A stretch of 64,000 bases of DNA from Lumnitzera littorea (Eukaryota; Streptophyta; Magnoliopsida; Myrtales; Combretaceae). Positions 37,051 to 47,611 of this stretch are shown here, piece by piece; the first letter of the stretch is position 1; each line of letters begins with the position of its first letter. The DNA lies in assembly GCA_024138015.1 (NCBI GenBank), contig JAMXBB010000007.1, positions 92,753,318 through 92,817,317 of the forward strand, in the 5' to 3' direction. Under the pieces are notes generated by a model. The model saw only the letters and a program-made list of their open reading frames with translations, did no database searches and was not told the DNA's origin. The translations under genes and the position numbers were made by a program.

Positions 37051-37944
37051 AGGCTAAGAGAAAAGACGCCTATTCTAAAGGAGAAAAGTAAACGCGCTCA
37101 GCACAAACACTTATTTGCATAAGTTAATTTTAGAAACCGTCCTAATATTTTGATCGTCTGGAATCTCATACGCTATCGGTCTTTTTGTTATCCCACCGAA
37201 TAAGATGGGGTTAGCTCTCTCTCTCTCTCTCTCTCTCTCTCACGGGCACTACATGTGGGGTAAGCTTTTGGCATTGTACAAATTGTATTTGTGTTTGATT
37301 TTACAATGGTAAACCTTTGTTTGTGTGGATCCACGGAGGCTTGATGTGTAATATTTTAATTGAAAGATTTTAGGGTTTTTGAAATATTTTAATCCCATTT
37401 GTAACATTCTAATTGAAACAACGTAGAAGCTACTATTTGGCATAAAGAGTAAATGTAACAATAATCTATACATAAGAAATAGCATGTTTTCTCCCTTCTA
37501 CTTACTCTGTTTTTCATTTGTTTCTTCCTTTTTTTTCCCCATTCTTGAGTTTCGGTGCTCCTTTGATTGTTTTGATGTTTTATAATGGTCCAGTGATGTT
37601 CGAAGCATTACATATTCATCAAATGCCAAGTCCATTTTCACAGCAAGCTATAGAGATTGTTCAGCAGTTTGCTTTCACATGGGATGGGCACTTGAAATGG
37701 CTATGTGAAATTAAATATTCTTGATCAATCATTAGAGCATAGGGAAACATGCATTGGTAAAGACAATATATGGAATAAACACTTTGGTCTCATTATCTTA
37801 ATATGTCGATGATAGCATATCGAAACAGATATGTATATGGCCTAAACACTAACCCATAATTAAGAAGTTGATGAACTTAATGGTCATTTCACCATACCGT
37901 TAGCTACTTCTCACTCGAAGGTCACCTTCTTCTTCTTCTTCATA

Positions 37945-37995
<51 letters not shown>

Positions 37996-38724
37996 TAGCT
38001 CGATCGGCTATCCACAACGAGAGTGTATTGTTTTTGTTTCAAATTACGTGAGTCTCTTACTTTCTCTATTTCATATCAGTTTTTTGCAAATTTATATGAA
38101 TTTGTCAGTGTTGAAATCGATTGTATGTGGAATTTTGCATATAGTTTAAATTGACTACAATGTTCAATGCATGATCACCTTTTGTTCTTCGTTTTTTTTT
38201 TTTTTTTTTTAATGATGTTTATGTTACGTTAATGTCTTTGTTAGATTGTTTTAATATGATCTTATCAGATTGTTAGTTTCAATGTCGGAAAGTTGGATGT
38301 AACCAATTTTTAGAGACAAGGTAGTATTAGTTTTTCCCAGATAATCAAATCCTCATTTGGTTTACCGCAAGTAATACGATCCAGAATCTATTTTTCTAAA
38401 CATTCAATCAGTTCCTGGTAAGAATATAAGAGTGGTGATAGTAAATATGACCTCATGACTACCAATGCATTCGACTATGGTTCTCCTCTCCCACTAATTA
38501 TTAGAATTCGATTTGGTCATAATCTCATTGGAAACAACATGAAGAAGGATTTCGGTTTGTCTTGGTCCCCTATAAGCTCAAAGTGGTGGTTGCAAAGTTA
38601 CTAGACTTGCTTCATCATTTTTTTTTTTAAAACCATAGTTTCTTAATTGTTATGGATGCAGCTTGTAGATGATCTCAATTGGAATCTCCAGAATGGTAAT
38701 AATGCAAGGTCATTTGGATATGGG

Positions 38725-38763
<39 letters not shown>
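37051..38763. other. Non-coding DNA with microsatellites
   Basis: There is no recognisable gene. It contains (CT)n at 37215-37241, (AT)n at 37947-37989, poly(T) at 38192-38210 and (AT)n at 38734-38761. A frame at 37518-37724 is open but resembles nothing I know. The last (AT)n tract abuts and interrupts the caulimovirid RT fragment. Confidence 0.6.
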
Positions 38764-38764
<1 letters not shown>

Positions 38765-39085
38765 CATTTTAGAGCAGAATTAAGAGGTTTATAACTAATT
38801 ACTAATCTTGGGATATCTCTTTTTATTTCTGTATTTTTATTGACATAAAATGTAGGACAGCTCCATAGAGATCTACTTTTTTTTATTAATTTCTTATTAA
38901 GCAAGTATTTTATTTCATTTTTACAATGATTTAAGACTTCATTATTCATTTGTGATGGTCTTGCTTTTGTTGGAATGTTTTTCTCATTAAAATCACTTTC
39001 ATATAAAAGATTTACTATATGTGATTTACGATCCCAAAATGCATTTGGAAGTGTAGAACAAATTGAATTTTTTATTTCTGATTCT
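38764..39085 (-). pseudogene. Caulimovirid reverse transcriptase fragment (endogenous)
   Basis: The minus-strand frame is open from about 39085 and reads AFWDRKSHIVNLLYESDF and then KKLIKKSRSLWSCPTFYVN, PRLVISYKPLN. These are the N-terminal RT motifs of plant pararetroviruses (family Caulimoviridae), closest in feel to Petuvirus or Florendovirus-type endogenous copies. The WSC(P/A)FYV box and YKPLN are diagnostic against gypsy RT. The fragment ends at an (AT)n tract, so the catalytic YxDD part and RNase H are missing. It lies head-to-head with the plus-strand caulimovirid ORF starting near 39189, showing rearrangement. It is a dead genomic relic. Confidence 0.75.
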
Positions 39086-39188
39086 CATTAGGAAATCCTT
39101 AACCTTAAATTTTTATTGTTAAGTTGATCTTCAATTCTTTTGAATTCAAGGTCATTTTTTAAAAACAATCCAGTTTTATAAAAAAATC

Positions 39189-40022
39189 TTGGTTGAAACT
39201 GGATCAATAAAATTCAAACATTTTGAAAAGGAAGGTATGATTAGCTATTCTACGACTAAAATACTGAAAGTAATCAGCTTAAAAGAATGGCGAACTCATC
39301 CAACCATCCCAACAAAACTTAATATAGAACCATTTTCTGCACAACCAAGTCATCGAGCCACTTATAATTATTATAATTATAAGCAGGCATGGTGGAACGT
39401 GTTCTACCAAATAAATCCAAAAAGATCACATACTTGGTTAATATTTTTTTATAATTGTTCTATTTTAAATCTTCCTAACTAGTTTACACACTAGTGGGAA
39501 CAATTTGGTGCAACCTCCGAAATCATTCATGAAAATGCCAGAGATAGATTCAATGCTTTCATAAATAATTACAATCCTACATCTTATGAGAAAAATTTTC
39601 AAAAGGAGACGTTATAATTTGTTCACATTGGAATATCTTGGGTCATGGCTTGGTGGTTTGATTACAAGCCGGATCGAATATCAAATACAATCAATTTGGT
39701 CAGAATATACAAAATCAAATGGTGGGACAGCTTCAAAATGTGGAATAAGTGCGAAAAAGATTTAATTTTAAATTGGATCAAAACTAATTCCTCAAATCCA
39801 CCACCCAGAATTGCGACTCCATAATATCATAATAGAGGATTTCTAATTTCTTCACTCGTAAGTGCAGCTTCTCCAGAACAAATGAAATAAATTCTGGAAA
39901 GGGCATTAGCAAATATCAATGAATCAGTACAAGAATCAAATTTAGACTCAGACTCTACATCTCACCATAGCGGAAATACTAATGAAGATGATTGCTATGG
40001 AATAGATTTAAGAGATCCATGA
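39189..40022 (+). pseudogene. Caulimovirid-associated ORF of unknown function (broken)
   Basis: An open frame at 39189-39482 contains YNYYNYKQAWWNVFYQ and HTWLIFF. After a stop, the same frame continues to 40020 with a tryptophan-rich middle (WFDYKP, IKWWDSF) and a Ser/Asp/Asn-rich tail (about 39930-40015). I recall similar Trp-rich proteins beside caulimovirid sequences in plant genomes, but I cannot name a function. Stops lie at about 39480, 39493, 39615, 39820 and 39888. It is followed by a promoter-like region, as expected at the 3' end of a pararetrovirus genome. The family assignment is moderate. Confidence 0.5.
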
Positions 40023-40113
40023 ATATTGTATCTTTTTGCACTATAAAGTAGAAATACGGTATTTTACACATGTACCACAGTGCACAATACTATCAATCTC
40101 AATCATTCAGTAA

Positions 40114-40245
40114 CCTGTCTGCCACAATACTACTGTTTCTACAGTGTCCTATCTGCCACAATACCACCGTTTCTACAATGTCCTGTTTGCCATAATACTA
40201 CTGTTTCTACAGTACCCTGTTTACTACAATACTATTGCAATATCC
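40114..40245 (+). repeat. 34-bp tandem repeat array, about 3.9 copies
   Basis: Units start at 40114, 40148, 40182 and 40216, each beginning CCTRTYTGCCACAATACTA or a close variant and centred on GTTTCTACAGTGT. The last unit is partial. The array ends 12 bases before a TATA box, so it sits where an enhancer would be. Confidence 0.85.
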
Positions 40246-40256
40246 AATGCTTTCAT

Positions 40257-40265
40257 TATAAATAG
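40257..40265 (+). promoter_or_regulatory. TATA box of the caulimovirid-like promoter
   Basis: TATAAATAG lies just after a CCAATGC sequence at 40244 and the 34-bp array. Downstream are a CT-rich leader (40300-40402) and an AATAAA at 40574-40579. Pararetroviruses have a single strong promoter ahead of the pregenomic RNA leader, and the layout fits that. Confidence 0.6.
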
Positions 40266-40359
40266 AACCTCTGAGAATTAGAGAAGGCATTGGCAAAAAA
40301 CCACAGAACTCTCCTATTCTCTCTTCCATCTAATCTCTCCCATTCTCTCTTTCATCTCA

Positions 40360-40362
<3 letters not shown>

Positions 40363-40402
<40 letters not shown>
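40363..40402 (+). repeat. (CT)n tract in the leader
   Basis: An uninterrupted CT microsatellite about 40 bases long lies about 100 bases downstream of the TATA box. Pyrimidine tracts here can stimulate transcription in plants. The run is long enough to vary in length between individuals. Confidence 0.9.
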
Positions 40403-40405
<3 letters not shown>

Positions 40406-40573
40406 CACAACTTATTTCCTTCTTTGAGTTTTTACAATCATTCAAATATTTCCTGAAGCATAATTATTTGCTTCTCTCTATTCTTGAGATAGTACAATTT
40501 TACCTCTTAATATTTCAATAGCTCTTTCAATATCCTTTTATGCTCTTGTATTTTGTACAAATCAATTTCAATC

Positions 40574-40579
40574 AATAAA
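40574..40579 (+). terminator. Possible polyadenylation signal
   Basis: AATAAA lies in a T-rich context about 310 bases after the TATA box. In caulimovirids the poly(A) signal lies downstream of the transcription start so that the RNA is terminally redundant. The position is compatible, but the hexamer is common in AT-rich DNA. Confidence 0.35.
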
Positions 40580-40800
40580 ATTTCTGTTTAATTAATTCTT
40601 CTTTTACTTCGCATCTCGTGTGGGGAATCTCCAATCAATTTAGGTATAATTCCACGAGATTTTACTTACTTATCAACAAATCAAAACCCCATAATCGGCT
40701 GGTATTACCTTCTTTTGAAAGTCTCATATTTACATAAAACCCCACTAGACTTAGCACTGCCGCCTATGGTGGTTTTAATTATAATTTTGCATGCATATTT

Positions 40801-40902
40801 ATGTCACAAATTATTGATATTCATACTTATAATTATCTGGATAGCGCAATAGAATTTCTTGAGTGGTATTATACTAACATAATTAATAGTGATTGGTACT
40901 AA
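40801..40902 (+). CDS. Mini-ORF 1 of a paralogous array (33 aa)
   Basis: ATG at 40801 opens a 33-residue frame with the core YNYLDSAIEFLEWYY. The same core, with substitutions, recurs in the next three small frames, so these look like tandem duplicates rather than chance ORFs. The protein is acidic and aromatic-rich, with an amphipathic-helix look. It lies about 545 bases after the TATA box in what would be the leader of the pararetroviral transcript. Function unknown. Confidence 0.5.
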   Translation: MSQIIDIHTYNYLDSAIEFLEWYYTNIINSDWY

Positions 40903-40922
40903 TAAAATGTTTTATTATGTAG

Positions 40923-41066
40923 ATGTCTAAACAATATAATCCACGAAATTGGAAAGAAGAAGCTGAAGCATTACAATATCTGTTTAGTGCTATAATTTGG
41001 CTAGAGCATTTTCATAAGAATTATCTTTGGCTTGCTTTCAGTGTAATCAATATTCTTGATTATTAA
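40923..41066 (+). CDS. Mini-ORF 2 of a paralogous array (47 aa)
   Basis: ATG at 40923 opens a 47-residue frame. After MSKQYNPRNWKEEAE comes the core ALQYLFSAIIWLEHFHKNY and the ending INILDY. It aligns with mini-ORF 3 through its C-terminal half (WLEHFH/FLERFH, INILD/ENILD). It starts 20 bases after mini-ORF 1 ends. No stop interrupts it. No similarity to a family I can name. Confidence 0.55.
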   Translation: MSKQYNPRNWKEEAEALQYLFSAIIWLEHFHKNYLWLAFSVINILDY

Positions 41067-41089
41067 TAAAATCAAATTTTATAAAATAT

Positions 41090-41239
41090 ATGTTTGTAGA
41101 TTATAATCCTTTTTGTGAAAACGAACAGGATATAGAATTATTTTATAATTATTTAATAGATTGTATAACATTTCTTGAGAGATTTCATGAATTATATTTT
41201 TGGTTATTAAATATTGAAAATATTTTAGATCGTGATTAG
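41090..41239 (+). CDS. Mini-ORF 3 of a paralogous array (49 aa)
   Basis: ATG at 41090 opens a 49-residue frame containing YNPFCENEQD, the core YNYLIDCITFLERFHELYF and the ending ENILDRD. It shares YNP with mini-ORF 2 and YNYL with mini-ORF 1. It begins 23 bases after mini-ORF 2 and ends where mini-ORF 4 would begin, so the four modules are regularly packed. Function unknown. Confidence 0.55.
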   Translation: MFVDYNPFCENEQDIELFYNYLIDCITFLERFHELYFWLLNIENILDRD

Positions 41240-41399
41240 ACATTTAATATCTCAAAATATAAAAGATAATAACGGAGAAGATTTAATTGAATATAATCAA
41301 TATTTAGAAGACGCAATAGAGTTTTTGTTTTATATAATTTGGGCCTATTCTTTACTAAGAAATAGGTTTTATTTAGCGGATAAGTATTTTAGACAGTAA
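41232..41399 (+). pseudogene. Mini-ORF 4 of a paralogous array (no ATG)
   Basis: An open frame without an ATG (GTG at 41232, overlapping the stop of mini-ORF 3) reads through YNQYLEDAIEFLFYIIWAY and ends at 41399. The DAIEFL box matches SAIEFL in mini-ORF 1. A mutated start codon is a likely reason for the missing ATG. It is followed by an AT-rich spacer before another broken frame at 41499. Confidence 0.45.
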
Positions 41400-41498
41400 T
41401 TAATATATATATATATATAAATATAAATATAAAGTGCAATAGTAATTTATACTTTTAAGTCAATTAGGCTTTTATATAAAGATAACCTTATAATTTAA

Positions 41499-41792
41499 AT
41501 GGAGTTAATGTATACTGATCAGGTATATATAAGAGTTACCAACATTTATAATTATACAAACCATTCCTTATATAAGGATCCATGTAACTCATGTTATATC
41601 AATTATCAATTGCTGAGAATATCCACTGGGCAGTAGTATACAACAATATCGATCAAAATGGACGAGATATTCTCCCTTTGGAACTTCGATATCTTTGAGT
41701 AACTCGAGAAATAAGCCACACGAATTAATTCAGTTCTAAAATATCATATTGACAAATATTACTGCACTTGTGCTTGTATATAGCAGGACTAA
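41499..41792 (+). pseudogene. Broken ORF after the mini-ORF array
   Basis: From ATG at 41499 one frame runs about 97 codons to 41792, interrupted by four stops (TAG at 41634 and 41781, two TAA near 41696 and 41708). The first segment includes RVTNIYNYTNHSLY and a CNSC pair, and later segments carry ISIKMDEIFSLWNFD and a CTC. The single shared frame with only nonsense changes suggests a once-longer protein start, perhaps the next viral ORF, but I do not recognise it. Confidence 0.4.
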
Positions 41793-42438
41793 TAGTTTAT
41801 TATGAAACTCATAGATTTTTTTTTTTTTTACTTAAATATGTTTGTTTATATGCTTGTTACACCAATTGGCTGTTCTTACCTATCAATCTGATTTGAAGAT
41901 TACAAAACGATTTTTCATGCTAAAAGTTCACTCTTATTTTTAAAAAATGATTAGAAAATAATTATGTCAGCTGGCACTAGTCAATTTAGAGCAAACACGT
42001 AATATAAGAACTGAGATGGTTACTGGGTTCTGAGCTAGATAGTGTAAAGGAAATATGAAATTCCCCTTTGGATTAGCAGCTTCAGTGTTATGATTATGTC
42101 CAGGTCTCTTCCTCTCCTGGTATGAGTTCACTAGATATTTTTATCAAATATTGTGACACATACAGTCCCTTTTAATTGATAATATAACCGATCATTGCTA
42201 TACTGAAGTACTTTTGGTATCTTTTTTATTTTAAATTTTAACCACAATATATGTACCAGAAAAAGTAAAATTCAAGACTATTATTGCAATGTCTTAAAAT
42301 ACTATTGATATAGTAATATTAATGACAATATCTTATGTTCAATGTTAGCTACCAATAACAAGCACACTTAATTTAATGAAATAACTATTATTTTGATTTC
42401 AATAACTTTTTACTTATAGATAAAGAAGACAAAGATAA
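41793..42438. other. Non-coding spacer before the CACTA transposase
   Basis: AT-rich sequence without a recognisable motif. By position it is probably the CACTA 5' region, since a transposase frame starts at 42439. No CACTA terminus was seen in it. Confidence 0.5.
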
Positions 42439-45400
42439 ATGATGTGTCATGGAATAAACGATGAATATATTAATGGATTGGAAGGATTTTTAGATATGGA
42501 ATTTACTCAAGCAGTCGAGGGAGAGAATATTGCTTCTCCATGCATACAATGTTGTCATAGATATCGGTATTATAGAGATGTTTTTGAACACTTGATATGT
42601 GAGGGGTTTATACTGGGATGTGACGAATGGAATCATCACCAAGTTTTAATGTAGATAATGTGGGTGACAGTAATGTTGACGATAGTGCTTTAAACATGCA
42701 AGATAATATTAATGGATTATTGCATGATAATCTTAGAGAAGTAGTTGAAGAATTTCAAAACAATTGTGAGAAGATTAAAGAGAGTCCAATGGATGAGGAT
42801 AAGAAATTTTATAGACTGGCGAAGGAAGGTCAGCGAGAGTTGTATCCAAGGTATAAAAACTTTTTGAAACTTTCTTTTGTGATCTTATTGTATCTCTTTA
42901 ATTGCCTTCATAGACTAAGTAATGTATCATTTGCTAATCTTTTAGAGTTATTGAAGGAGGCCTTTCCTACTGTACAAATTCTAGAGTCCTTTAACAAACC
43001 AAGAAATGTAGTGAGAGATTTAGATTTGGATTACAAAAAAAATACATTCATGTCCAAATGATTGTATCTTATTCTAAAAGGATGATGAAAAAGCAAACTA
43101 ATGACGTATATGTGGTGTTTCTAGATGGAAAACATTTGAAGATCATCAAAGGAATAGTGATATCGAATTGAAGCACTATGTTCTTACAAAAGGTTGAGGC
43201 ACTTTGCATTAAAACCTAAGCTTCGAAGGTTGTTCATGTATCAAGAGATGACAAAGTCTATGAGGTGGTATACAGATGAATGACTAAAATATGGCTATAT
43301 AAAGCATCCTACCAATGGTCTTGGAAGGATTTTGATTCAAAACATCCCAATTTTTTACAAAAGCTCCGTAATTCAGGATTGGGTTTAACTAATGATAGTT
43401 TCAATCCATTCCGAACATTGAATATCTCGTAACACATGGGCAATAGTTTTAGTAAACTACAATTTGACACCATAGATGTCTATTAAGCCTGAGTATCTGA
43501 TGTTATCTCTACTTATACCAAGCCCAAATAGTCTTCGAAAAGATATAGATGTTTACTTACAATTATCGATTGAAGAGGTAAAAGAGTTTTGGGGACTTAA
43601 TGCTAAAACTTATGATGTTTTAAATAACCAAATTTTTATGATGCATGTAGCCTTACTTTAGACCAGCAGTGACTTTTTCGCTTATGCTGTATTGTCTGGA
43701 TGAAGCACGAAAGGACGATTAGCATGCACTTCTTGTAACTATGGAACTACTTCTCATCAATTGAAGCACAATAAAAAAAAAAAAGACCTATGTATATGGG
43801 TTATTGCAAGTTCTTAAAAATCAATCACCTATGGAGATTTAATAAGAAATCTTTCAATGACGATGTAGAAATCAGAATTATGCTAACTCCTTTAAGCATT
43901 GAAGTGTTGGATTTTACACTTGAATTTGAGAATGCCTTTGGAAAAAAAAAATAAAAAAAGAAGAAAGTGGATGGCCAATGGTGAAAAAGGTCTATTTTCT
44001 TTGAGTTGCCATATTGGAATAATACATGCACCATAATCTAGATTTGATGCGTATAGAGAAAAACATGCATGATGCTTGCTTAGGACATTATAAGACATCC
44101 CTGGCAAATCAAAGGATCATGTGCATGCTTAGTTTGACTTGCAAGATATGGGCATAAGGAAGGAACACTACCGTATTCCTTTTAATGATTTTCTTCATGT
44201 ATTTTATGTTAAGGCATGTTACTCCATGACCGATGAAGAGAAAAATATTTTTTGCATTGTTATGAGAAATAAAAAATTATCTCAAGGTTGTGCATCAAAT
44301 ATTAGTTGATGTGCACAAATTTCAGAATGGAAAATTTCAGGTTATAAAACTCATGATGCTCATATTATGTTACATCACTTGCTTCAAGTAGTAGTTAGAA
44401 AAACTCTGTCAAAGCATATTGCAATTCCCTTGATCAAATTAGGTACCTTTTATAGAGGCGTATGTAAGAAAGTTTTCAAAAGGATTTATAGCCGAAGGAT
44501 ACTTAGCTGATGAGTGCTTAATATTTTGCTCAAAATATATGTACGATGGTGTGAAAATAAGATATAAAAGAAAGTTAATATATTAAGATGAAAGGAGCAA
44601 AAAAAAAATAGGTAATCCGCTTTCTTTCCAAAGATAGGTCATCTTATAAGGGGTAAGAGAAATAGAAAAGGCAATGCAATTTTTTTATATTCTCGTTATT
44701 GGGTTCAAGTACATCAATATATCTTGTTTAATTATAGAGATAAACAAGTTGAAATGTATATTAGGTAAAATATCAATTAACATATATAAATGTATTTAAT
44801 AAATTGAAACTTTTACTTGTGTAGAGAAGACATGCAGTTACTTAAGAGACGAGGAAAAAGGAGTAGGTAGGAAAGAGAAAGAGATAATAGGGATTTCATA
44901 AGTTGGTTTTAAGACAAAGTTGAACAAGAGAAAGTTCCTCCCCACATTATCTAGTTATCAAAAGGTCCTAACACTATGGCAAAAAGATAAAAAGGGTATT
45001 TCATTAATGATTACAGATTCCATACAAGAGAATATGATACAAGATGTAAAAATCAAAATGGTACAGTAACCTTAACATCTTAGATTGATAGTTTGCATCA
45101 TTTAGGGGTCAAAATTCTACAAGAGGAGTGTTACTTACTACGAAGCCATTTAAGTGATCATTAAAGTAGATTACCGGAGTCAATTTAATTTTGTACTTTT
45201 CAATGTGGTTGGTTTGAGGTGAAGTTAGATAATTATGGGTTTACTCAAGTTAATTTCAATCAGCTATGTTGTTTAATGATCACTTTGTTATGGCTTCACC
45301 AGTTCATTAAGCATTCTATGTAAAAGATCCTATTAAGAATGGGTAGCATAATATCATGGAAAGATTGCCTAGGGATTTATTTGATGTTAACAAACATAGT

Positions 45401-45630
45401 GATTCCAATATGCAAAACACATATCGGCAAATGTAGGAGATACAACTTGAATTTGTTGATATAGGTGATATAGAGTATGTTAATCTATCTTGAGATAAGT
45501 AATGAAGAGCAACCATTGACATGCCAATAAACATAATAAACCCTCAAATTATGATAGAAGATGGTGATGAAGATTCTAATTTTGATGATACATATTTGGA
45601 TTGGATGGAACCAAAATATCCATAAGAGAT
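42439..45630 (+). pseudogene. CACTA (En/Spm) TNP2-type transposase, degenerate
   Basis: The N-terminus (42439-42654) has the transposase-associated domain: EYINGLEGFLDMEF and CIQCCHRYRYY, then a histidine region. A frameshift joins 42627-43061, with ELYPRYKNFLKLSFVILLY, SFANLLELLKEAFP and the DLDYKK motif that precedes the TNP2 core. Core pieces follow: IDVYLQLSIEEVKEFWGL (43540-43600), AYAVLSG (43684), DIPGKSKDH with FDLQDMGIRKE (44095-44165), CASNIS and GYKTHDAHIMLHHLLQV (44295-44390), then KVEQEKVPPHII (about 44920) and GYFINDYRFHTREYDTRC (about 45000-45050). The order and motifs are those of TNP2 transposases, which cut CACTA ends. Many frameshifts and stops show it is inactive. The end is placed near the YLDWMEPKYP trace at 45590. 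Confidence 0.85.
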
Positions 45631-45646
45631 TTATTCTTTACAATGC

Positions 45647-46062
45647 TGTCAAACCCAAACTAATAGGTTAACCTAGGAATGAGAGGGGATTAAGGGTCGT
45701 GGGTCAATTGAGGTCAATAAAAATTTTATAATATAATTTATATTTATGTATAAAGTAATAAAAATTAACTAGTTCCTTAAGAATTAAAAATTAAGAGCTT
45801 TTTACCATTTATTTTTTGTTTCTTTTTTATCTACATTTATTTTTTTAGCAAACTATTATATTTTCTAGAAAATACAAGAGAAAATATAATATTTTACATG
45901 GAAAAAACTTTGTGGATTCTTATAGGAATCGAATTAAACAGGTTGGGTCAATTGGTTGAACCGGGGTTTTTATCGATGAGGGTTAAATAGGTAACTTAGA
46001 CTAGTTTTATGGAGGGGTCAGGTTTAACTAGGTTCGATCAGAGGGTGAACCTGGGTTTAACA
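45647..46062. mobile_element. MITE-like repeat with short inverted ends
   Basis: The left end reads TGTCAAACCCAAACT, and the reverse complement of the right end reads TGTTAAACCCAGGTT. Inside, near 45940-46060, are repeated GGTCAATTGGTTGAACCGGG-like phrases in both orientations, a pattern common in plant MITEs. No coding sequence and no clear target duplication were found. It separates the transposase from the second CACTA ORF. Confidence 0.45.
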
Positions 46063-46239
46063 AAACTAATTCTTTGTGGCAATTAGAATTAGCAAGTTTG
46101 TGTTACAAAACATGCATGTTAAATAAAGTTTATGAGACTAATTTTTTTTTCCCTTAAACATAGTTACAAATTCTAAAGGAGTTTGACTATAGAAACAAGC
46201 ACAATATCAACCATCAATGTGGTAAAAGAAAAAAAAAAA

Positions 46240-46470
46240 AACAGCATCTAATATTTCTCAACTACTACAATCTCAAAGACAACAATCTCAAATGTCAATG
46301 GGGGCTTCAAGAGATAAAACAACAAAGAGAGGCAAATGAATAAGAAGAAGATGATTGACAACATGAACATGATGAACAACAACATGAAGAAGAGAATCAA
46401 GAAGAAGAAGAAGAAGATGACCAAGAAAAGGAAGTGGGGGATTAACAACAAGAACAAAAAAATCCTCAAG
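46240..46470 (+). pseudogene. CACTA second ORF, acidic Gln/Glu-rich N-terminus
   Basis: In one plus-strand frame this is a run of Gln, Glu and Asp codons (for example HDEQQHEEENQEEEEEDD) broken by three stops, ending at the insertion site of a gypsy derivative at 46471. The continuation after that insertion (50153 on) is the conserved En/Spm-family domain. The hydrophobic frames on the other strand are shadows of this repeat. Confidence 0.55.
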
Positions 46471-46475
46471 ATAAA

Positions 46476-47450
46476 TGATACGCACCAAAGGCTAAAGGAC
46501 AAACAAAGCATAATGCACAACTAAAATAGACTACAAATGGGTATTTGAGTTTAGATGGATTTAAGGAAATAATGTGTAAATTGGGGTTTAAATGTGCATG
46601 TAGATGGACATCACACACCAAACACAAATGCAAATAGATGGTGTGGTTGAAAATAGGTTTCGATGTAACTCACAAAAAACCAAATCAAGCTCATAGGGAT
46701 TCTAATGGGGGTAGATGCAACATATTACTAAACTAAAAGAAAGTTCTCCACAATCCTAAAGAAGATTGGTAAGAACTCTAAAAGGATTATATAGTAACAA
46801 GGGCACTCAATAATAGCTTGGAGATGCTTTAGTAAGCAACTCCTAAGAAGACAAGAAAGATAAGCATATTCTTCACTATTGAAATATTCCAAGATTAGTT
46901 GTTATTTACAAATAATACTATTTATAGTAAATCCTAAAACCTTAGTGGCAAAACTTTAAAAAATTACAAGGCCTTAAACCCTAAAGATTAGACCTACAAA
47001 CTAAAATAAAGAACATAATAATATGTACAAAATTGTATGTTTTCAGTAAGAAGGTCAGCATGTAAGTCATCCAAGCTATTCTGGAATAGGTCGATTCCGA
47101 ACTAGATTAGATTGGCAACTGGATACCTAAGCTAGAACTAAAGTTGTTGCGACCCTATTGTGGTTAGTTGAGCTCCTAATGAGGTCAGCCTACAGTCGCC
47201 AAACTCAAGGATCAGTTGACAAGATGTGCTGGGTCACTTGCAGAGCTAGTCTCCTTCCTTGGAACCTCAGTTGGTTGAACCTCAAGCTCCTTAGAAGTTA
47301 GCATCACCTTTGCCTCTCTCATCCTTGCCATCCTGATTTCTTCCATTCTATAGGCCTTTTCCTATTAGCTTGGCTTAGAGGAAAACAGGTTGGTCTTGGC
47401 TCAAGATAGGTTAGCCATGGCCTGGAAGGGTTAGAGGTTAATTCCTATCA
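46476..47450 (-). repeat. 3' LTR of element 3
   Basis: It is a 975-bp copy matching 49218-50147 along its whole length, with TG...CA ends and the ATAAA duplication directly outside. Confidence 0.9.
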
Positions 47451-47611
47451 TTACCACTAGGTAAAAAAGAAGTCATCCTCGACTTTAAATGGTGAGCTCA
47501 GGCCTGGATTTCAAACACACTTCTTTTCCTCTTCTTCTTTACCATGGGCATTGAGCTTCTTTGTATCTCTTAAACACTCATAAGGGTTAAGTAGTAGCTC
47601 TTCCCGTCCTT

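Noticed and set aside
37247..37252. CACTAC as a possible 5' CACTA terminus
   Set aside because: The following bases (ATGTGGGG) do not match a CACTA end, there is no partner GTAGTG with a shared 3-bp duplication, and the hexamer is common.
40696..40710. TGGTATTACC as a tRNA-Met primer site of the virus segment
   Set aside because: Only the first six or seven bases match the usual TGGTATCAGAGC, too weak for a call in AT-rich DNA.
46248..46524. Long hydrophobic (Leu/Phe/Val-rich) frames on the minus strand and a Lys/Asn frame on the plus strand
   Set aside because: They are other-frame readings of the GAA/CAA-rich tract that codes for the acidic N-terminus of the CACTA second ORF.
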